Counted from the first letter of the stretch, positions 8,454-18,436 are shown. The stretch is 64,000 nucleotides of DNA from ZC4RG30 sp963812195 (GCA_963812195.1 CAWEUI010000023.1:62001-126000); one strand, 5' to 3'. Notes: generated by a model from the sequence alone, not told the origin. Numbers and translations: made by a program.

Positions 8454-9885
8454 ATGTCCTACCCCGATCTGTACCTGCTCGTCGATGGCGAGCGCCTCGA
8501 CGCGAAGAACCGCCGCACCATTCCCGTGATCAACCCGGCCACCGGCGCGACGCTGGGCCAGTTGCCATTGGCGACACCGGCCGACCTGGACCGCGCGCTG
8601 GCGGCCACGCAGAAGGCCTGGCCCGTCTGGCGGGCGATGGGGCCGCATGCGCGGGGCAGGATCCTGCACAAGGCCGCCGAACTGCTGCGCGAGCGCAGCG
8701 AGGAACTGGCGCGCGCAGCCACCATGGAAATGGGCAAGCCGCTGCCGGAAACCCGGATCGAGACCACCATGGCGGCGGAGATCTTCGCCTGGTATGCCGA
8801 AGAAGGCCGGCGCGCCTACGGACGCGTGCTGCCGCAGCGCGTGACCGGCATGCGCATGACGGTGGTGAAGGAGCCGGTGGGTCCGGTGGCCGGCTTCGCG
8901 CCGTGGAATTTTCCGCTGGGCAATCCGGCGCGCAAGATCGGCTCGCCGCTGGGCGCCGGCTGCAGCGTGATCCTCAAGCCGGCCGAGGAATCCCCGGCCA
9001 GTGCGCTGGGCGTGGCGCAGGCCCTGCTGGACGCCGGCGTGCCGCCGGGCGCGGTGCAGGTCGTGTTCGGCGTGCCGGCCGAGGTCTCGCAGCATCTGGT
9101 GTCCTCGCCGATCATCCGCGGCGTGCATTTCACCGGCTCCGTTCCGGTGGGCAAGCAGCTCACTGCGCTGGCGGCCGCCGGCATGAAGCGCACGACCATG
9201 GAACTGGGCGGACACGCGCCGGTGCTGGTGTTCGACGATGTGGACGTCGATGCGGTGCTCGACCTGGCCGTCGCCTCGAAGTACCGCAATGCCGGGCAGG
9301 TCTGTGTGTCGCCGACGCGCTTTTACGTGCACGAGAAGATCTACGAGCGCTTCGCCGAGCGGCTTTGCCGAGCGCGCCGGCAAGCTCAAGGTCGGCAATG
9401 GCCTGGAGGATGGCGTGCGCATGGGCCCGCTGGCGCATGAACGGCGCCGGCCCGCCGTGGCGAGCCTGATCGACGCGGCAGTGAAGGACGGTGCGCGACT
9501 GCTCACCGGCGGCCATGCCATCGACGGGCCGGGCTATTTCTACGCGCCCACGGTGCTGGCCGACGTGCCCGAAACCACGCGCATCATGAACGAGGAGCCC
9601 TTCGGCCCGGTGGCCGCGCTGCGCCCGTTCCGCGAATTCGACGAGGTCATCGCGGCCGCCAACCGCCTGCCGTTTGGCCTGGCCGCCTATGCCTTCACCA
9701 ACAACGCGCGGCGCGTGAACCTGCTGGGTGAGCAGGTCGAGTCCGGCATGCTGGGCATCAACAGCTTCACCATAGCCATGCCCGAGGCGCCGTTCGGCGG
9801 CGTGAAGGAAAGCGGGCACGGATCGGAGGAGGGCATCGAGGGCCTGGATGCCTGCCTGGTGACGAAGTTCATCACCGAATCGTGA
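8454..9885 (+). CDS. Aldehyde dehydrogenase, succinate-semialdehyde-dehydrogenase-like, one frameshift
   Basis: NAD(P)+-dependent aldehyde dehydrogenase of about 477 corrected residues. Motifs are VINPATGA, the cofactor-binding segment APWNFPLGNPARKIG, ILKPAEESP, FTGSVPVGKQL, general base ELGGHAP and catalytic Cys in NAGQVCVSPTR. Near 9366 an extra C shifts the frame between YERFAER and AGKLKVGNGLEDG. The style resembles GabD and alpha-ketoglutarate-semialdehyde dehydrogenases more than vanillin dehydrogenase, so the substrate is open; its head-to-head position with ligW suggests use in aromatic catabolism. The start at 8454 (MSYPDLYLLVDGE) is chosen by homology; an in-frame ATG 60 bases upstream overlaps the ligW start. 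Confidence 0.85.
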
Positions 9886-9928
9886 AGCCTCGCGCCCGGT
9901 GCCGTGCCGGGCGCGCCACGCCGGAACG

Positions 9929-10730
9929 CTAGAGCAGCAGCCAGGCCGCAACGGCCGCGGCCGCAAAGCGCCACCAGGCGAACACGGCCAGTCCGTGGCG
10001 ATTCAACCAGGCGACCATCCATTTTACGGCCAGTGCCGCGAACAGCCAGGCAGCGGCGAAGCCGGTGAGCACAGTGGCCCAGCCGTACGCGGCCAGCATG
10101 CCGCCGCCGCTCTTGAACACCGTAAAGGCGGTTGCGGCCGTGAGAGTGAGCACGCCAAGCAGGAAGGTGAATTCCACCGCCGCTGACAGCGACAGGCCCA
10201 CGGCGAGGCCGCCGAGAATGGTCACCAGGCTGCGGCTGGTTCCCGGCCACATGGCCAGACTCTGTGCCAGCCCGATCACGAGCGCCGACTTCCAGTTCAG
10301 GTGGGCAAGGTCCTTGCCCTCGCGATGCCGGCGCAGCCACGGCGCCAGTACCAGGATCACCACGCCGCCGACGATCCACGCGCCGATGACCGGCTTCACA
10401 CCAAACAGGTAATGCTCGATGCGGCTGTCGAACAGCACGCCCAGCACTGCCGCGGGCACGAATGCTGCGATGATGTTGATGGCCAGTTGCAGCCCCGCCT
10501 TGTCACGCCCGAGCAGGCCGTTGAGCATGCCGAGCACGCGCACGCGATACAGACCCAGCACGGCGAGGATCGCGCCGGCCTGGATCACGATGGCATACCC
10601 ATTGGCGGCATCGCTCTGGCCGATGCCCAGCAGCCGCTGTGCAATCAGCAGGTGGCCGGTGGAACTGACCGGCAGATATTCGGTAATACCTTCCACCAGC
10701 CCGAGAATGAGGGCCTGCCAACAGATCCAT
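9929..10730 (-). CDS. uppP: Undecaprenyl-diphosphatase UppP (BacA), frameshift near the start
   Basis: Inner-membrane phosphatase that recycles undecaprenyl diphosphate for peptidoglycan synthesis; its activity also gives bacitracin tolerance. The main frame contains the two active-site motifs EGITEYLPVSSTGHL and PGTSRSL and about seven membrane segments, ending WRFAAAAVAAWLLL. The true start (MDLLQALILGL) sits at 10730 in another frame; an extra G near 10719 separates it from VEGITEY. Corrected length about 266 residues, usual for BacA. Since the enzyme is normally important, a sequence error is likelier than decay. Confidence 0.88.
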
Positions 10731-10744
10731 GCGTTGTGTCCTGG

Positions 10745-12796
10745 TTAATGGCCCGGCGGGATCACGCGCAGGCGGCGGGGCAGGCACCAGGCGAGCAGCG
10801 CGCCCAGCAGCGCCAGCAAGGCACCACCGAGGCTGCCGCCGCCATGACTGGCAGAGGTCTGCGGCGGGGGAGAGCTGCTCGTGCCGGCCACGGCGGCCAG
10901 CACGGCAGTGGCCGTGTCGCTCATGCCCGCGTCTGTCGGTGACCTGCAGCTGCACGGTGACGTTGCCCTGGGTCGGAGCGGTGATGGTGGCGATGGACTG
11001 GCCCGCATTGGCGATGCCCGGCGTCGTCGGCCCCGCCGGCCGTGGCGGTCACCGTCCAGGCGTAGCTGGCAATGCTGTGGCCACTGGCCGCGCCGCTGGC
11101 GCTGCCGTCGAGCGTATACGTGCTGCCCGAGCGCGACAGGCTGATCAACACGACCGGGCGCAGCGCCGCCAGCACGGCGGCGCCGGTGTCCAGCATGCCG
11201 GCACCGCACACCTGCGTATTGCACACGCAGGGCGCATCCTGGGTGCTGCCCGCCGCTGGCATCGTGCAGGCCTGCGTGGTGCCCAGTTCGTCGCTGGTGG
11301 TGAACGCGCGCGCCGACGCCTTGATGCGCGCAATCAGCAGCGCCGGCGTCAAGTGCCGGATTGGCGGCCTTCATCAGTCCGGCGGTCGCGGCGGCCATCG
11401 GTGAGGAAAAGCTGGTGCCATAGGAGGGGTGGTACGTAGGGCAGTGGAGTAGACATCGCTGCCCGGGTCCGTCGTGCCAGCATTGGTCAGCGTGTTCAGC
11501 GCATACAGGCACGGCGCGTTCGAGTCGGCTCCACAGTTGCCGGCCGGGGCGGCAATGCCCACTTCGGGCCCCAGATTGCTGTAGCCCACCTTGGTGCCCG
11601 CATGGCGCAGCCCGGCCACGGCCAGCACGCCGGGGCAGTTGGCCGGCTGGTCGACCGCCGCGCCCTCGTTGCCGGCGGCCGCAACGATCAGCACGCCGAC
11701 CGTGGTGATATCGCTGCACGGCGGTCTGTGCAGGCTGTCGCACGCGATCGGTGCCACCGAGACTGAGGTTGATGACCTGCGCTGGATGCGGGATTGCGAT
11801 GCTCCTTCAGCGCGCCGGGGTCGGCAAGCAGTGGTGCCGGGATCGGCATATTGCTGGCCGAATCGAGAAGCCGGCTGCCCAGTACATGCGGCAATCACAT
11901 CGGACTCATAGCCGCCGCACTTGCCCAGCGCGCGTACCGGCAGGATGCGCACGTTGAAGCCCGCACCAGCCATGCCCACGCCATTGTCGGTATCCGCGCC
12001 GATCAGTCCGGCCACGCGCGTGCCGTGCCAGCTGCTGTCGGTGGGTTGGTCGTAGTTGGATCCGCCGCCACACTTCTGACTCGGATCGCTGAACTCGGGG
12101 CTCTGCAGGTCCTGTGCACTGACATTGTCGCCGGGGTCTGACGGGTCGGCATCCCAGCCGTCACCGTCATTGGGCACCGCGCAACCATTCTGGTAACTGG
12201 AGTACTTGGGATCGCAGGATACGAAGTCGAAGCCGGGCAGCAGCTTGCCGGCCAGATCCGGATGATCGAGGCGTACGCCCGTGTCCACGATGGCCACCAC
12301 CACCGGTGATGCGGCGGGGCTTGCGCCTCCCATGGTGATGTCCCAGGCCGCATCGGCGCGGATCCCGGCCGGTTCAATGCCCTTCAGGTACCACTGGTAG
12401 TCGTAGTTGCTGCCGCCATAGCTGAAGGTGTCGGAAAACAGCGGATCATTCGGCGTGTAGGCCTGCGCCCGCATGTGCCGGTCCGCCTGCGCGATTTCCA
12501 CCGCCGGATCCGCGCGCAGCGCGGCCAGCGTTGCCGCGAGTTGCCGGCCCTGCTGCGGCACCGCCAGTTGCAGCAGCGACATGCGGCCGCCCAGATTGCG
12601 GCCGCCGGCGAAAGGATTGCCCAGCGTGTTGGCCAGCCGGCGCATGTGCTCGCGCTGCGCGGCCACGCTCCGCCGTACTGTGGCGCCACTTGACGATGAT
12701 GCGAGCGGCGCCGGCATCCGGTGCGTCGGCCGCGGGCAGGCGGGTTGGCAGCCAGGCCAGCAGCGCCGCAACCAGAATGCACAAGGAGGGCTTCAC
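10745..12796 (-). CDS. Secreted S8 (subtilisin-like) serine peptidase with GlyGly-CTERM tail, several frameshifts
   Basis: Broken over at least five frames, but the whole enzyme can be read: GTG start at 12796 with signal peptide (ILVAALLAWLPTRLPA), propeptide, then Asp of the triad in AIVDTGVRLDHPDL (near 12280), His in SSWHGTRVAGLIG (near 12020), VLIVAAAGNEG, and Ser in GTSFSSPMAAA (near 11410). A PKD-like immunoglobulin stretch (SGSTYTLDGSASG, WTVTATA) follows. The end reads SHGGGSLGGALLALLGALLA then WCLPRRLR: a Gly-rich motif, one membrane helix and a basic tail, as in GlyGly-CTERM proteins processed by rhombosortase. It is thus probably exported, anchored briefly in the membrane and cleaved. 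Frameshift density is among the highest in the window. Confidence 0.75.
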
Positions 12797-12916
12797 GGCT
12801 GCCGATCTTAGCCGTAGCCCCGCTGGCTGGCGATTTATGCCGATTTGCGACACTTAGGCATTCACTGCGTGGACGGGATCCGCGATGCAATGGGCGCACC
12901 AGGAGGCGTGCCCCCG

Positions 12917-13261
12917 ATGATCATCTTTCGCGTCGAACATAACCGCCACAGGCTGCACCGCCTGCAGGTGCATGTCTGCGAAACCCGTCTCGAACGCAGC
13001 CGGGGCCTGCTGCTGCGGCGCCGGCCGGCACCGGAAAGTGCGTGGCTGCTGCCCGGCCGCCGCGCGATTCATACCGTTGGTCTGACCTATCCGGTCGACG
13101 TGCTGTTCTGCGATGCGAGGGGCCGCATCCTGCGCATCGAGCACGCGCTCAAACCCTGCCGCTTCGCGCGCGAGCGACGCGCCAGCCAGGTGTGGCAACT
13201 TCGGGCCGGTGGCGCGCAGCACTGGGGATGGCTGGTGGGCGACCAGGTCCGGCCCTGCTGA
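12917..13261 (+). CDS. DUF192 family protein
   Basis: 114 residues of the DUF192 fold, a small beta-rich family of unknown biochemical role. Supporting stretches are ETRLERSRGLLLRR, the central W-LLPGRRAIHTVGLTYPVDVLF and the end HWGWLVGDQV. AGGAGG lies ten bases before the ATG at 12917, which decides that start over an in-frame ATG at 12845. No signal peptide is visible, whereas many family members are exported. It is divergent from the S8 peptidase and convergent with the ppiC gene, whose stop is 4 bases away. Confidence 0.75.
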   Translation: MIIFRVEHNRHRLHRLQVHVCETRLERSRGLLLRRRPAPESAWLLPGRRAIHTVGLTYPVDVLFCDARGRILRIEHALKPCRFARERRASQVWQLRAGGAQHWGWLVGDQVRPC

Positions 13262-13265
13262 GCCG

Positions 13266-14075
13266 CTACAGCGTCTTGTCGACCTTCGCCTTTGCCGCCA
13301 GCTTGTCCACGTAGGCCTTGAACTTCTTCTGCTGGACGATCTGGACCAGCTGATCCTTGACCTTGTCGTAGGAAGGCGGCGTGTTTTCGCGCGTATCGAG
13401 GACCTTCAACACGTGCCAACCATCGTCGCTCTTGATCGGAGTGGCGGTGTATTCGCCTTTCTTCATCTTTTCCAGTGCAGCGGCAATGTCCGGGGTCATG
13501 TAGGAAGGCGAGATCCAGTCCATGTCGCCGCCATTGGCCTTGGTGCGCGTGTCGATGGATTTTTCCCTGGCGAGCTGCGCGAAGTTCGCGCCGGACTTGA
13601 GCTGCGCGATGACCTGCTTGGCGATGTCCTCGGTGGGCAGCAGGATGTTGGCAAGGTGGTATTGCAGCTTGCCGAGCTTGGCCACCTGGATGTCGTACTC
13701 GGCCTGCAGTTCCTCGGCGGAGGGCTGGCGGTCCTTCAGGTAGTCCTGCGAGGCAGCCTGCTGCAGGATCTGCAGGCGCGAGAGATCCAGCGCCGCGCGC
13801 GTCTCGGGGCGGGCGGCCAGTCCGCTCTTCTGTGCTTCCTGCGCCACCACTTCGGCGCGGACCAGGTTGTCCAGCAGCTGGCTGCGCTGCTCGTCGGAGA
13901 GGTCTTCGGCCGGCTTGCTGGCCACGCCTTTCGCATACTGCTGGAAGGTATTGCGGCTGATGGGGTGTCCGTCGACCGTGGCAACGCTGTCCTTGTCGGC
14001 CGTGCCCGAATTCTGGGTGCATGCGGCGATGGCGGCGAGGGCCAGCACGAGGGTTAACGGCTTGAGGCGGGTCAT
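13266..14075 (-). CDS. Parvulin-type peptidyl-prolyl isomerase, lipoprotein
   Basis: 269-residue foldase that accelerates cis-trans proline isomerisation in the periplasm. A lipoprotein signal is seen at the start (LTLVLALAAIAAC, Cys at about residue 19). An N-terminal chaperone-like helical region (residues 30-140) is followed by the parvulin domain with LQYHLANILL, GANFAQLAREKSID, GGDMDWI and the closing GWHVLKVLD. It resembles PrsA/SurA/PpiC relatives; the low-complexity Lys-rich tail is typical. The start codon overlaps the bolA stop by 4 bases (ATGA), so it is translated from the yciB-bolA-ppiC message. Confidence 0.85.
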   Translation of the reverse strand: MTRLKPLTLVLALAAIAACTQNSGTADKDSVATVDGHPISRNTFQQYAKGVASKPAEDLSDEQRSQLLDNLVRAEVVAQEAQKSGLAARPETRAALDLSRLQILQQAASQDYLKDRQPSAEELQAEYDIQVAKLGKLQYHLANILLPTEDIAKQVIAQLKSGANFAQLAREKSIDTRTKANGGDMDWISPSYMTPDIAAALEKMKKGEYTATPIKSDDGWHVLKVLDTRENTPPSYDKVKDQLVQIVQQKKFKAYVDKLAAKAKVDKTL

Positions 14076-14350
14076 CGGGAGTCTCCTGTTTCTTCCGGTG
14101 TCAGCGCATTGATCTGCAGGGCATGGATGCGCCCAGGCAGCAGCGGCGCGGCGGCAGCATACACGAGGCGGTGCCGTTGCAGCGGCTTGAGGCCCGCGAA
14201 TTGGCCGGAGACGATCCGCACCGCGAAGTGGGCGCCCTCGCGGGCGCCGGCATGGCCGGCATGCGCGGCGCTGTCGTCGCGCACCTGCAATAGCAGCGGC
14301 GAAAACGCCTCGCGCAACAGTCCCTCCAGCTCTTCGGCCAGCGGATTCAC
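14072..14350 (-). CDS. BolA family protein
   Basis: 92-residue protein of the BolA/IbaG fold, which partners monothiol glutaredoxins in iron-sulfur or iron handling and in some bacteria affects cell shape. Seen are the start helix LAEELEGLLREAFSPLLLQV, then an inserted DDSAAHAGHAGA loop, the strand GAHFAVRIVSGQFAGL and the motif PLQRHRLVYAA. It starts with GTG at 14350, overlapping the yciB stop (GTGA), and itself overlaps ppiC; both overlaps point to translational coupling. Confidence 0.8.
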   Translation of the reverse strand: MNPLAEELEGLLREAFSPLLLQVRDDSAAHAGHAGAREGAHFAVRIVSGQFAGLKPLQRHRLVYAAAAPLLPGRIHALQINALTPEETGDSR

Positions 14351-14922
14351 GCCCTGGGCTGGCCCCGGCGGTACAGCCAGAACATCTGCGCCACGAGGAA
14401 CAGCACCATGGAACCCATGATGAGCGGGATCTTGGTGTCCACCCACACGTCTTCGGAAACGGTGTAGACCAGCACGAGGTTGATTGCGCCGGTAACCAGG
14501 CCATACAGCACCCAGGCCGCGTTGAGCTTGAGCCAGTCGGAGCGCTGCAGGTGCGCGACCCAGTCGGATTGCTCCTTCTGGGCGATCTCGGCCAGCGCGG
14601 GCTCGAGCATCATCTGCGCCAGCGGGCGCTTGCCGATGAAAGCGCTGGCCATGAAGGCCACGGCCACCAGCCACAGCAGAATGCTGGGCTTCCACTGGAT
14701 GAAGTGCGCATTGCGCAGCCACAGCGTGAGCGCGCCGAAAACCAGTACCAGCAGCGTGCTGACCGCGAACATCCGGGGCAGACGCCTGGCCCGCGCCCAC
14801 AGCAGGCCCAGCGCGAGCACCATGCCGGCCATCAGCGTGGACGTGGCCGGATAGATGCCGCCGAAGAACTTGTAGGCGATCACGAAGGCCGCGAGCGGGA
14901 ATAGTTCGAGCAGCATTTGCAT
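14347..14922 (-). CDS. yciB: YciB / inner membrane-spanning septation protein A
   Basis: 191-residue polytopic inner-membrane protein of the YciB/IspZ family, linked to cell-envelope integrity and septation. Family marks are the first helix MLLELFPLAAFVIAY followed by KFFGGIYPATSTLM, QWKPSILLWLVA, FIGKRPLAQMML, the LNAAWVLYG helix and the C-terminal FLVAQMFWLYRR. Five membrane segments can be counted. It heads the yciB-bolA-ppiC operon and is divergent from the Sua5/YciO gene, with start codons nearly touching. Confidence 0.88.
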   Translation of the reverse strand: MQMLLELFPLAAFVIAYKFFGGIYPATSTLMAGMVLALGLLWARARRLPRMFAVSTLLVLVFGALTLWLRNAHFIQWKPSILLWLVAVAFMASAFIGKRPLAQMMLEPALAEIAQKEQSDWVAHLQRSDWLKLNAAWVLYGLVTGAINLVLVYTVSEDVWVDTKIPLIMGSMVLFLVAQMFWLYRRGQPRA

Positions 14923-14940
14923 GGCCCGTATCATAGCGAA

Positions 14941-15559
14941 GTGGCCGAGTACCTCGAACTTCACCCCAAGGACCCGCAACTGCGCCTGATCCGCAAGGCC
15001 GTGCAGATCATTCGCGCCGGCGGCGTCATCGCCTATCCGACGGATTCGTGCTACGCGCTGGGCTGCCACATCGGGGACAAGGAAGCGCTGGAACGGATCC
15101 GGCGCATCCGGGGGGCCGACAAACACCACCATTTCACGCTGGTATGCCGCGATCTGGCGGAAATCGGCCGTTACGCGCGCGTGGACACCCCGCAGTTCCG
15201 GCTGCTGAAGTCCGCCACGCCTGGCCCGTTCACCTTCCTGCTGCCGGCCAGCCGCGAAACCCCCAAGCGCCTGCAGCACCCCGAAGCGCCGCACCATCGG
15301 CATCCGCGTGCCCGGGCACCAGGTGCCGCACCTGCTGCTGCAGGAGCTGGCCGAGCCGCTGCTGTCTTCGACCCTGCTGCTGCCCGGCGATGAGTATCCG
15401 CTGACCGACGGTGCCGCAATACGCGAACGGCTGGATCGCCAGCTGGACGCCATCGTGGATGGCGGGCACTGCGGCATCGAGCCGACCACGGTGGTGGACC
15501 TGACGGTTACGCCACCGGCCATCCTTCGGCAGGGCAAGGGGCGGCTGGGACCTCTATAA
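14941..15559 (+). CDS. Sua5/YciO/YrdC-type L-threonylcarbamoyladenylate synthase family protein, one frameshift
   Basis: Member of the YrdC-like superfamily, whose founding enzymes make threonylcarbamoyl-AMP for the tRNA t6A37 modification; the YciO branch has weaker or unclear activity. The sequence fits YciO best: YLELHPKDPQLRLI, GGVIAYPTDSCYALGC, RRIRGADKHHHFTLVCRDL, TPGPFTFLLPA, EPTTVVDLT. At about 15288 one surplus C shifts the frame between RLQHPKR and TIGIRVPGHQVPHLLL. Corrected length about 206 residues. GTG at 14941 is taken as start because family members begin one or two residues before YLELHP; an in-frame ATG lies at 14917. Confidence 0.8.
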
Positions 15560-15569
15560 TCGGCGCCAG

Positions 15570-16806
15570 ATGGTCTCCTCCCCTTCGACTTCCAGGCGGG
15601 CGCGTGTGCTGTCCGGTGCGCGTCCCACCGGCAAGCTGCACCTGGGCAATTTCCACGGCGCACTCGCCAACTGGGTGGCGTTGCAGGAGCGCTATGAGTG
15701 TTTCTTCTTCGTGGCCGACTGGCACGCGCTGACCACCGGTTACGAGGACACCAGCGCGCTGCAGCAGCACGTTCACGAGCTGGTGGTGGACTACCTCGCG
15801 GCCGGCCTCGATCCGGACAAGTGCGCGATCTTCCTGCAATCGGACCTGCCCGGGCACGCCGAGCTGCATCTGCTGCTGTCGATGATCACGCCGTTGTCGT
15901 GGCTGGAGCGCGTGCCCACCTTCAAGGACCAGCAGGCACAGCTCAAGGAAAAGGACCTGGCCACGTATGGTTTCCTGGGCTACCCGCTGCTGCAAAGTGC
16001 CGACATCCTGCTGTACCGCCCGGCGTACGTGCCGGTGGGGGAGGATCAGGTCGCACACGTGGAGATCACGCGCGAGATAGCGCGGCGCTTCAATCACATC
16101 TACGGTCGGGACGAGCAGTTCGCGAAGAAGGTCAAGGCCGTGCTGTCGAAGTTCGGGCCCGCGCGCGCGACAGTACCTGGAGCTGCGGCGCCGCTTTCAG
16201 GAAGGCGGCGATCAGGCCGCCCTGGGCGAGGCGCGTGCATTGGTGATGACATCGACGGCGCTTGCCGACGCCGAGCACGACCTGCTGCTCGCGAACCTGG
16301 AAGGTGAAGTGCACCATGTGCTGCCGGCGCCGGAGGTCTTGCTCACCCCGACGCCGAAGGTGCCGGGTCTGGACGGACGCAAGATGTCCAAGTCCTACGG
16401 CAATACCATCGGTCTTACCGAAGATCCGGCATCCATAGAGAAGAAGATCCGCGGCATGACCACCGACCCGGCGCGCGTGCGCCGTACCGATCCGGGTGAT
16501 CCCGACAAGTGCCCGGTGTGGGATCTGCACAAGCTGTATACCGACGATGCCACGCACGGCTGGGTGCGCGAGGGCTGCACCACCGCCGGTATCGGCTGCA
16601 TCGAATGCAAGAAGCCCGTCTGGGAAAAGATCGGCGCGCAGGCCGCGCGGATGCGCGAGCGCGCCGCCCCGTACCAGGGCAACCCGCAGCGGGTACGCGA
16701 GATTCTGGCCGCCGGGGCCGCGCAGGCGGGCAGGACGGCCGAGGCCACCATGCAGGTGGTACGCCAGGCGATGCATCTGGTGCCTGCCGGCACGGATGGC
16801 GCATGA
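15570..16806 (+). CDS. trpS: Tryptophanyl-tRNA synthetase TrpS, one frameshift
   Basis: Class I aminoacyl-tRNA synthetase charging tRNA-Trp. The HIGH-like motif is in LSGARPTGKLHLGNFHGAL (residues 13-31) and the KMSKS loop in GRKMSKSYGN. Near 16160 an extra C within GGGCCCGCGCG shifts the frame between AVLSKFGP and RQYLELRRRFQEGGDQA; both halves are continuous otherwise. Corrected length is about 411 residues, the long form with a C-terminal extension containing GIGCIECKK, seen in some proteobacteria. The stop overlaps the scpA start (ATGA), giving a trpS-scpA-scpB-rluB run. Confidence 0.92.
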
Positions 16807-17762
16807 GCGAGCCCGGCGTGCAAACGGGCAGGCAGGTGGAGATGCCCTTCGCCATCGTGCAGGGCGAGCCGCTGACCGAGCTGCCTCGCGACCTGTACAT
16901 CCCTCCGCAGGCGATGGAGGTGTTCCTGGACGCCTTCGAGGGCCCGCTGGATCTGCTGCTGTACCTGATCCGGCGGCAGAACCTGAACATCCTGGACATT
17001 CCGATCGCCGAGATCACCCGACAGTACATGCAGTACATCGAGTTGATGAGCGAGCTGCAGCTGGACCTGGCCGGTGAGTATCTGGTCATGGCCGCGACGC
17101 TGGCCGAGATCAAGTCGCGGATGCTGCTGCCGCGCGCGGCGGCGCCGGGCGAGGGTACGGAGGAGGATCCGCGCGCGGAGCTGGTGCGCCGGCTGCAGGA
17201 GTACGAGCGCTTCAAGCAGGCCGCGCAGGACATCGACCGGCTGCCGCGCCTGGAACGCGATACCTGGATCGGCTCGGCCGCGGTGGAAGAGCGGCGCGTG
17301 GTCAAGGTGCTTCCCGACGTCACGCTCAAGGAAATGCTGATCGCGTTCAGGGACGTGGCCGTGCGCGCGCAGATGTTCGCGCACCACCATATCCACCGCG
17401 AACCGCTGTCGGTACGCGCCCGCATGAGCGACATCCTGGTCGGGGTGCAGCCCGGCGTGTTCACGGATTTCACGCGGCTGTTCAATCCGGAGGAAGGCCG
17501 CATGGGCGTGGCGGTTACCTTCATCGCCATCCTGGAACTCAAGCGCGAGGGCCTGATCGAGATCGTGCAGAACGAACCTTATGCCCCCATCCATGTCGGT
17601 GGCGTGGTCCAGCAGAAGGATGGCCGTGTGATTGACGGCACCGCCGAGGAAGTCGCCGAGGCCGATGCGCGGCTGCTGGCCGAGTCGATTGCCGCACACG
17701 GCGCCGATGATCCGGATGAGACGGACGGGGCGCAGGAAGAAGAGGAGAGGCCGCCCGAATGA
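16803..17762 (+). CDS. scpA: Segregation and condensation protein ScpA
   Basis: Kleisin subunit that bridges SMC heads and recruits ScpB for chromosome segregation. 319 residues. The N-terminal kleisin helix is in FLDAFEGPLDLLLYLIRRQ and NLNILDIPIAEITRQY, followed by LDLAGEYLVMAATLAEIKSRMLL; the C-terminal winged helix holds VTFIAILELKREGLIEIVQ. The extra acidic tail (DDPDETDGAQEEEE) is unusual but not unique. Start and stop both overlap neighbours by 4 bases. Confidence 0.93.
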   Translation: MSEPGVQTGRQVEMPFAIVQGEPLTELPRDLYIPPQAMEVFLDAFEGPLDLLLYLIRRQNLNILDIPIAEITRQYMQYIELMSELQLDLAGEYLVMAATLAEIKSRMLLPRAAAPGEGTEEDPRAELVRRLQEYERFKQAAQDIDRLPRLERDTWIGSAAVEERRVVKVLPDVTLKEMLIAFRDVAVRAQMFAHHHIHREPLSVRARMSDILVGVQPGVFTDFTRLFNPEEGRMGVAVTFIAILELKREGLIEIVQNEPYAPIHVGGVVQQKDGRVIDGTAEEVAEADARLLAESIAAHGADDPDETDGAQEEEERPPE

Positions 17763-18436
17763 ATACCGAATACACCCGCAAGGTGCTGGAAGCCGCGCTG
17801 CTCGCGGCCGGGCGCAGCCTTACCGTGACCGAACTGGCGCAATTGTTCGATGCGGTCGACCGGCCGGAGCCGGCGCAGTTGCGCGAAGCACTGCAGGATC
17901 TGGCCGCCTCCTGTGCCGAGCGCGGCGTGGAGCTGATCGAAACGGCGCAGGGATTCCGGTTTCAGGTGCGGCGGGAGTTTTCCGATCAGGTTGCGCGCCT
18001 GTGGCCCGAACGGCCGCCGCGTTACTCGCGCGCGCTGCTCGAAACGCTGGCGATAATCGCGTATCGCCAGCCACTGACGCGCGCGGAGATCGAGGCCGTG
18101 CGTGGCGTGGCGGTGAACCCGAACATCGTCAAGACCCTGTTCGAGCGTGCCTGGATCCGGGTGGTGGGCCATCGCGAGGTGCCCGGCCGTCCGGAACTGC
18201 TGGGTACGACAAGGGACTTCCTCGACTACTTCGGCTTGAAGGCGCTGGACGATCTGCCGCCGCTGGCCGAACTGAAGTCGCTGGAGGATCTGGATCCGCA
18301 GCTCGCACTGCCGGAACCCATAGCGGCACTGGTGACCGTCGATGAGCCCGAAGCTGAACAACAAGATGCGTCCCAGGAAGCCGCCAACGACGCGTCCACG
18401 CAGCAGACCGTCGCCGACGAGCGCGACGACGCCTGA
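17759..18436 (+). CDS. scpB: Segregation and condensation protein ScpB
   Basis: 225-residue partner of ScpA and SMC. Two winged-helix domains are recognisable: VLEAALLAAGRSLTVTELAQ at the start and the highly conserved RYSRALLETLAIIAYRQPLT then RAEIEAVRGVAVN in the middle, with GRPELLGTTRDFLDYFGL. The last 40 residues are a low-complexity acidic/Gln-rich tail that overlaps the start of the next gene by 95 bases in another frame. Translation is coupled to scpA by an ATGA overlap. Confidence 0.93.
   Translation: MNTEYTRKVLEAALLAAGRSLTVTELAQLFDAVDRPEPAQLREALQDLAASCAERGVELIETAQGFRFQVRREFSDQVARLWPERPPRYSRALLETLAIIAYRQPLTRAEIEAVRGVAVNPNIVKTLFERAWIRVVGHREVPGRPELLGTTRDFLDYFGLKALDDLPPLAELKSLEDLDPQLALPEPIAALVTVDEPEAEQQDASQEAANDASTQQTVADERDDA

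Noticed and set aside
15555..15560. TATAAT as a -10 promoter of trpS
   Set aside because: It lies only 10 bases before the trpS ATG, overlaps the stop of the preceding gene and has no -35; it would give an almost leaderless message.
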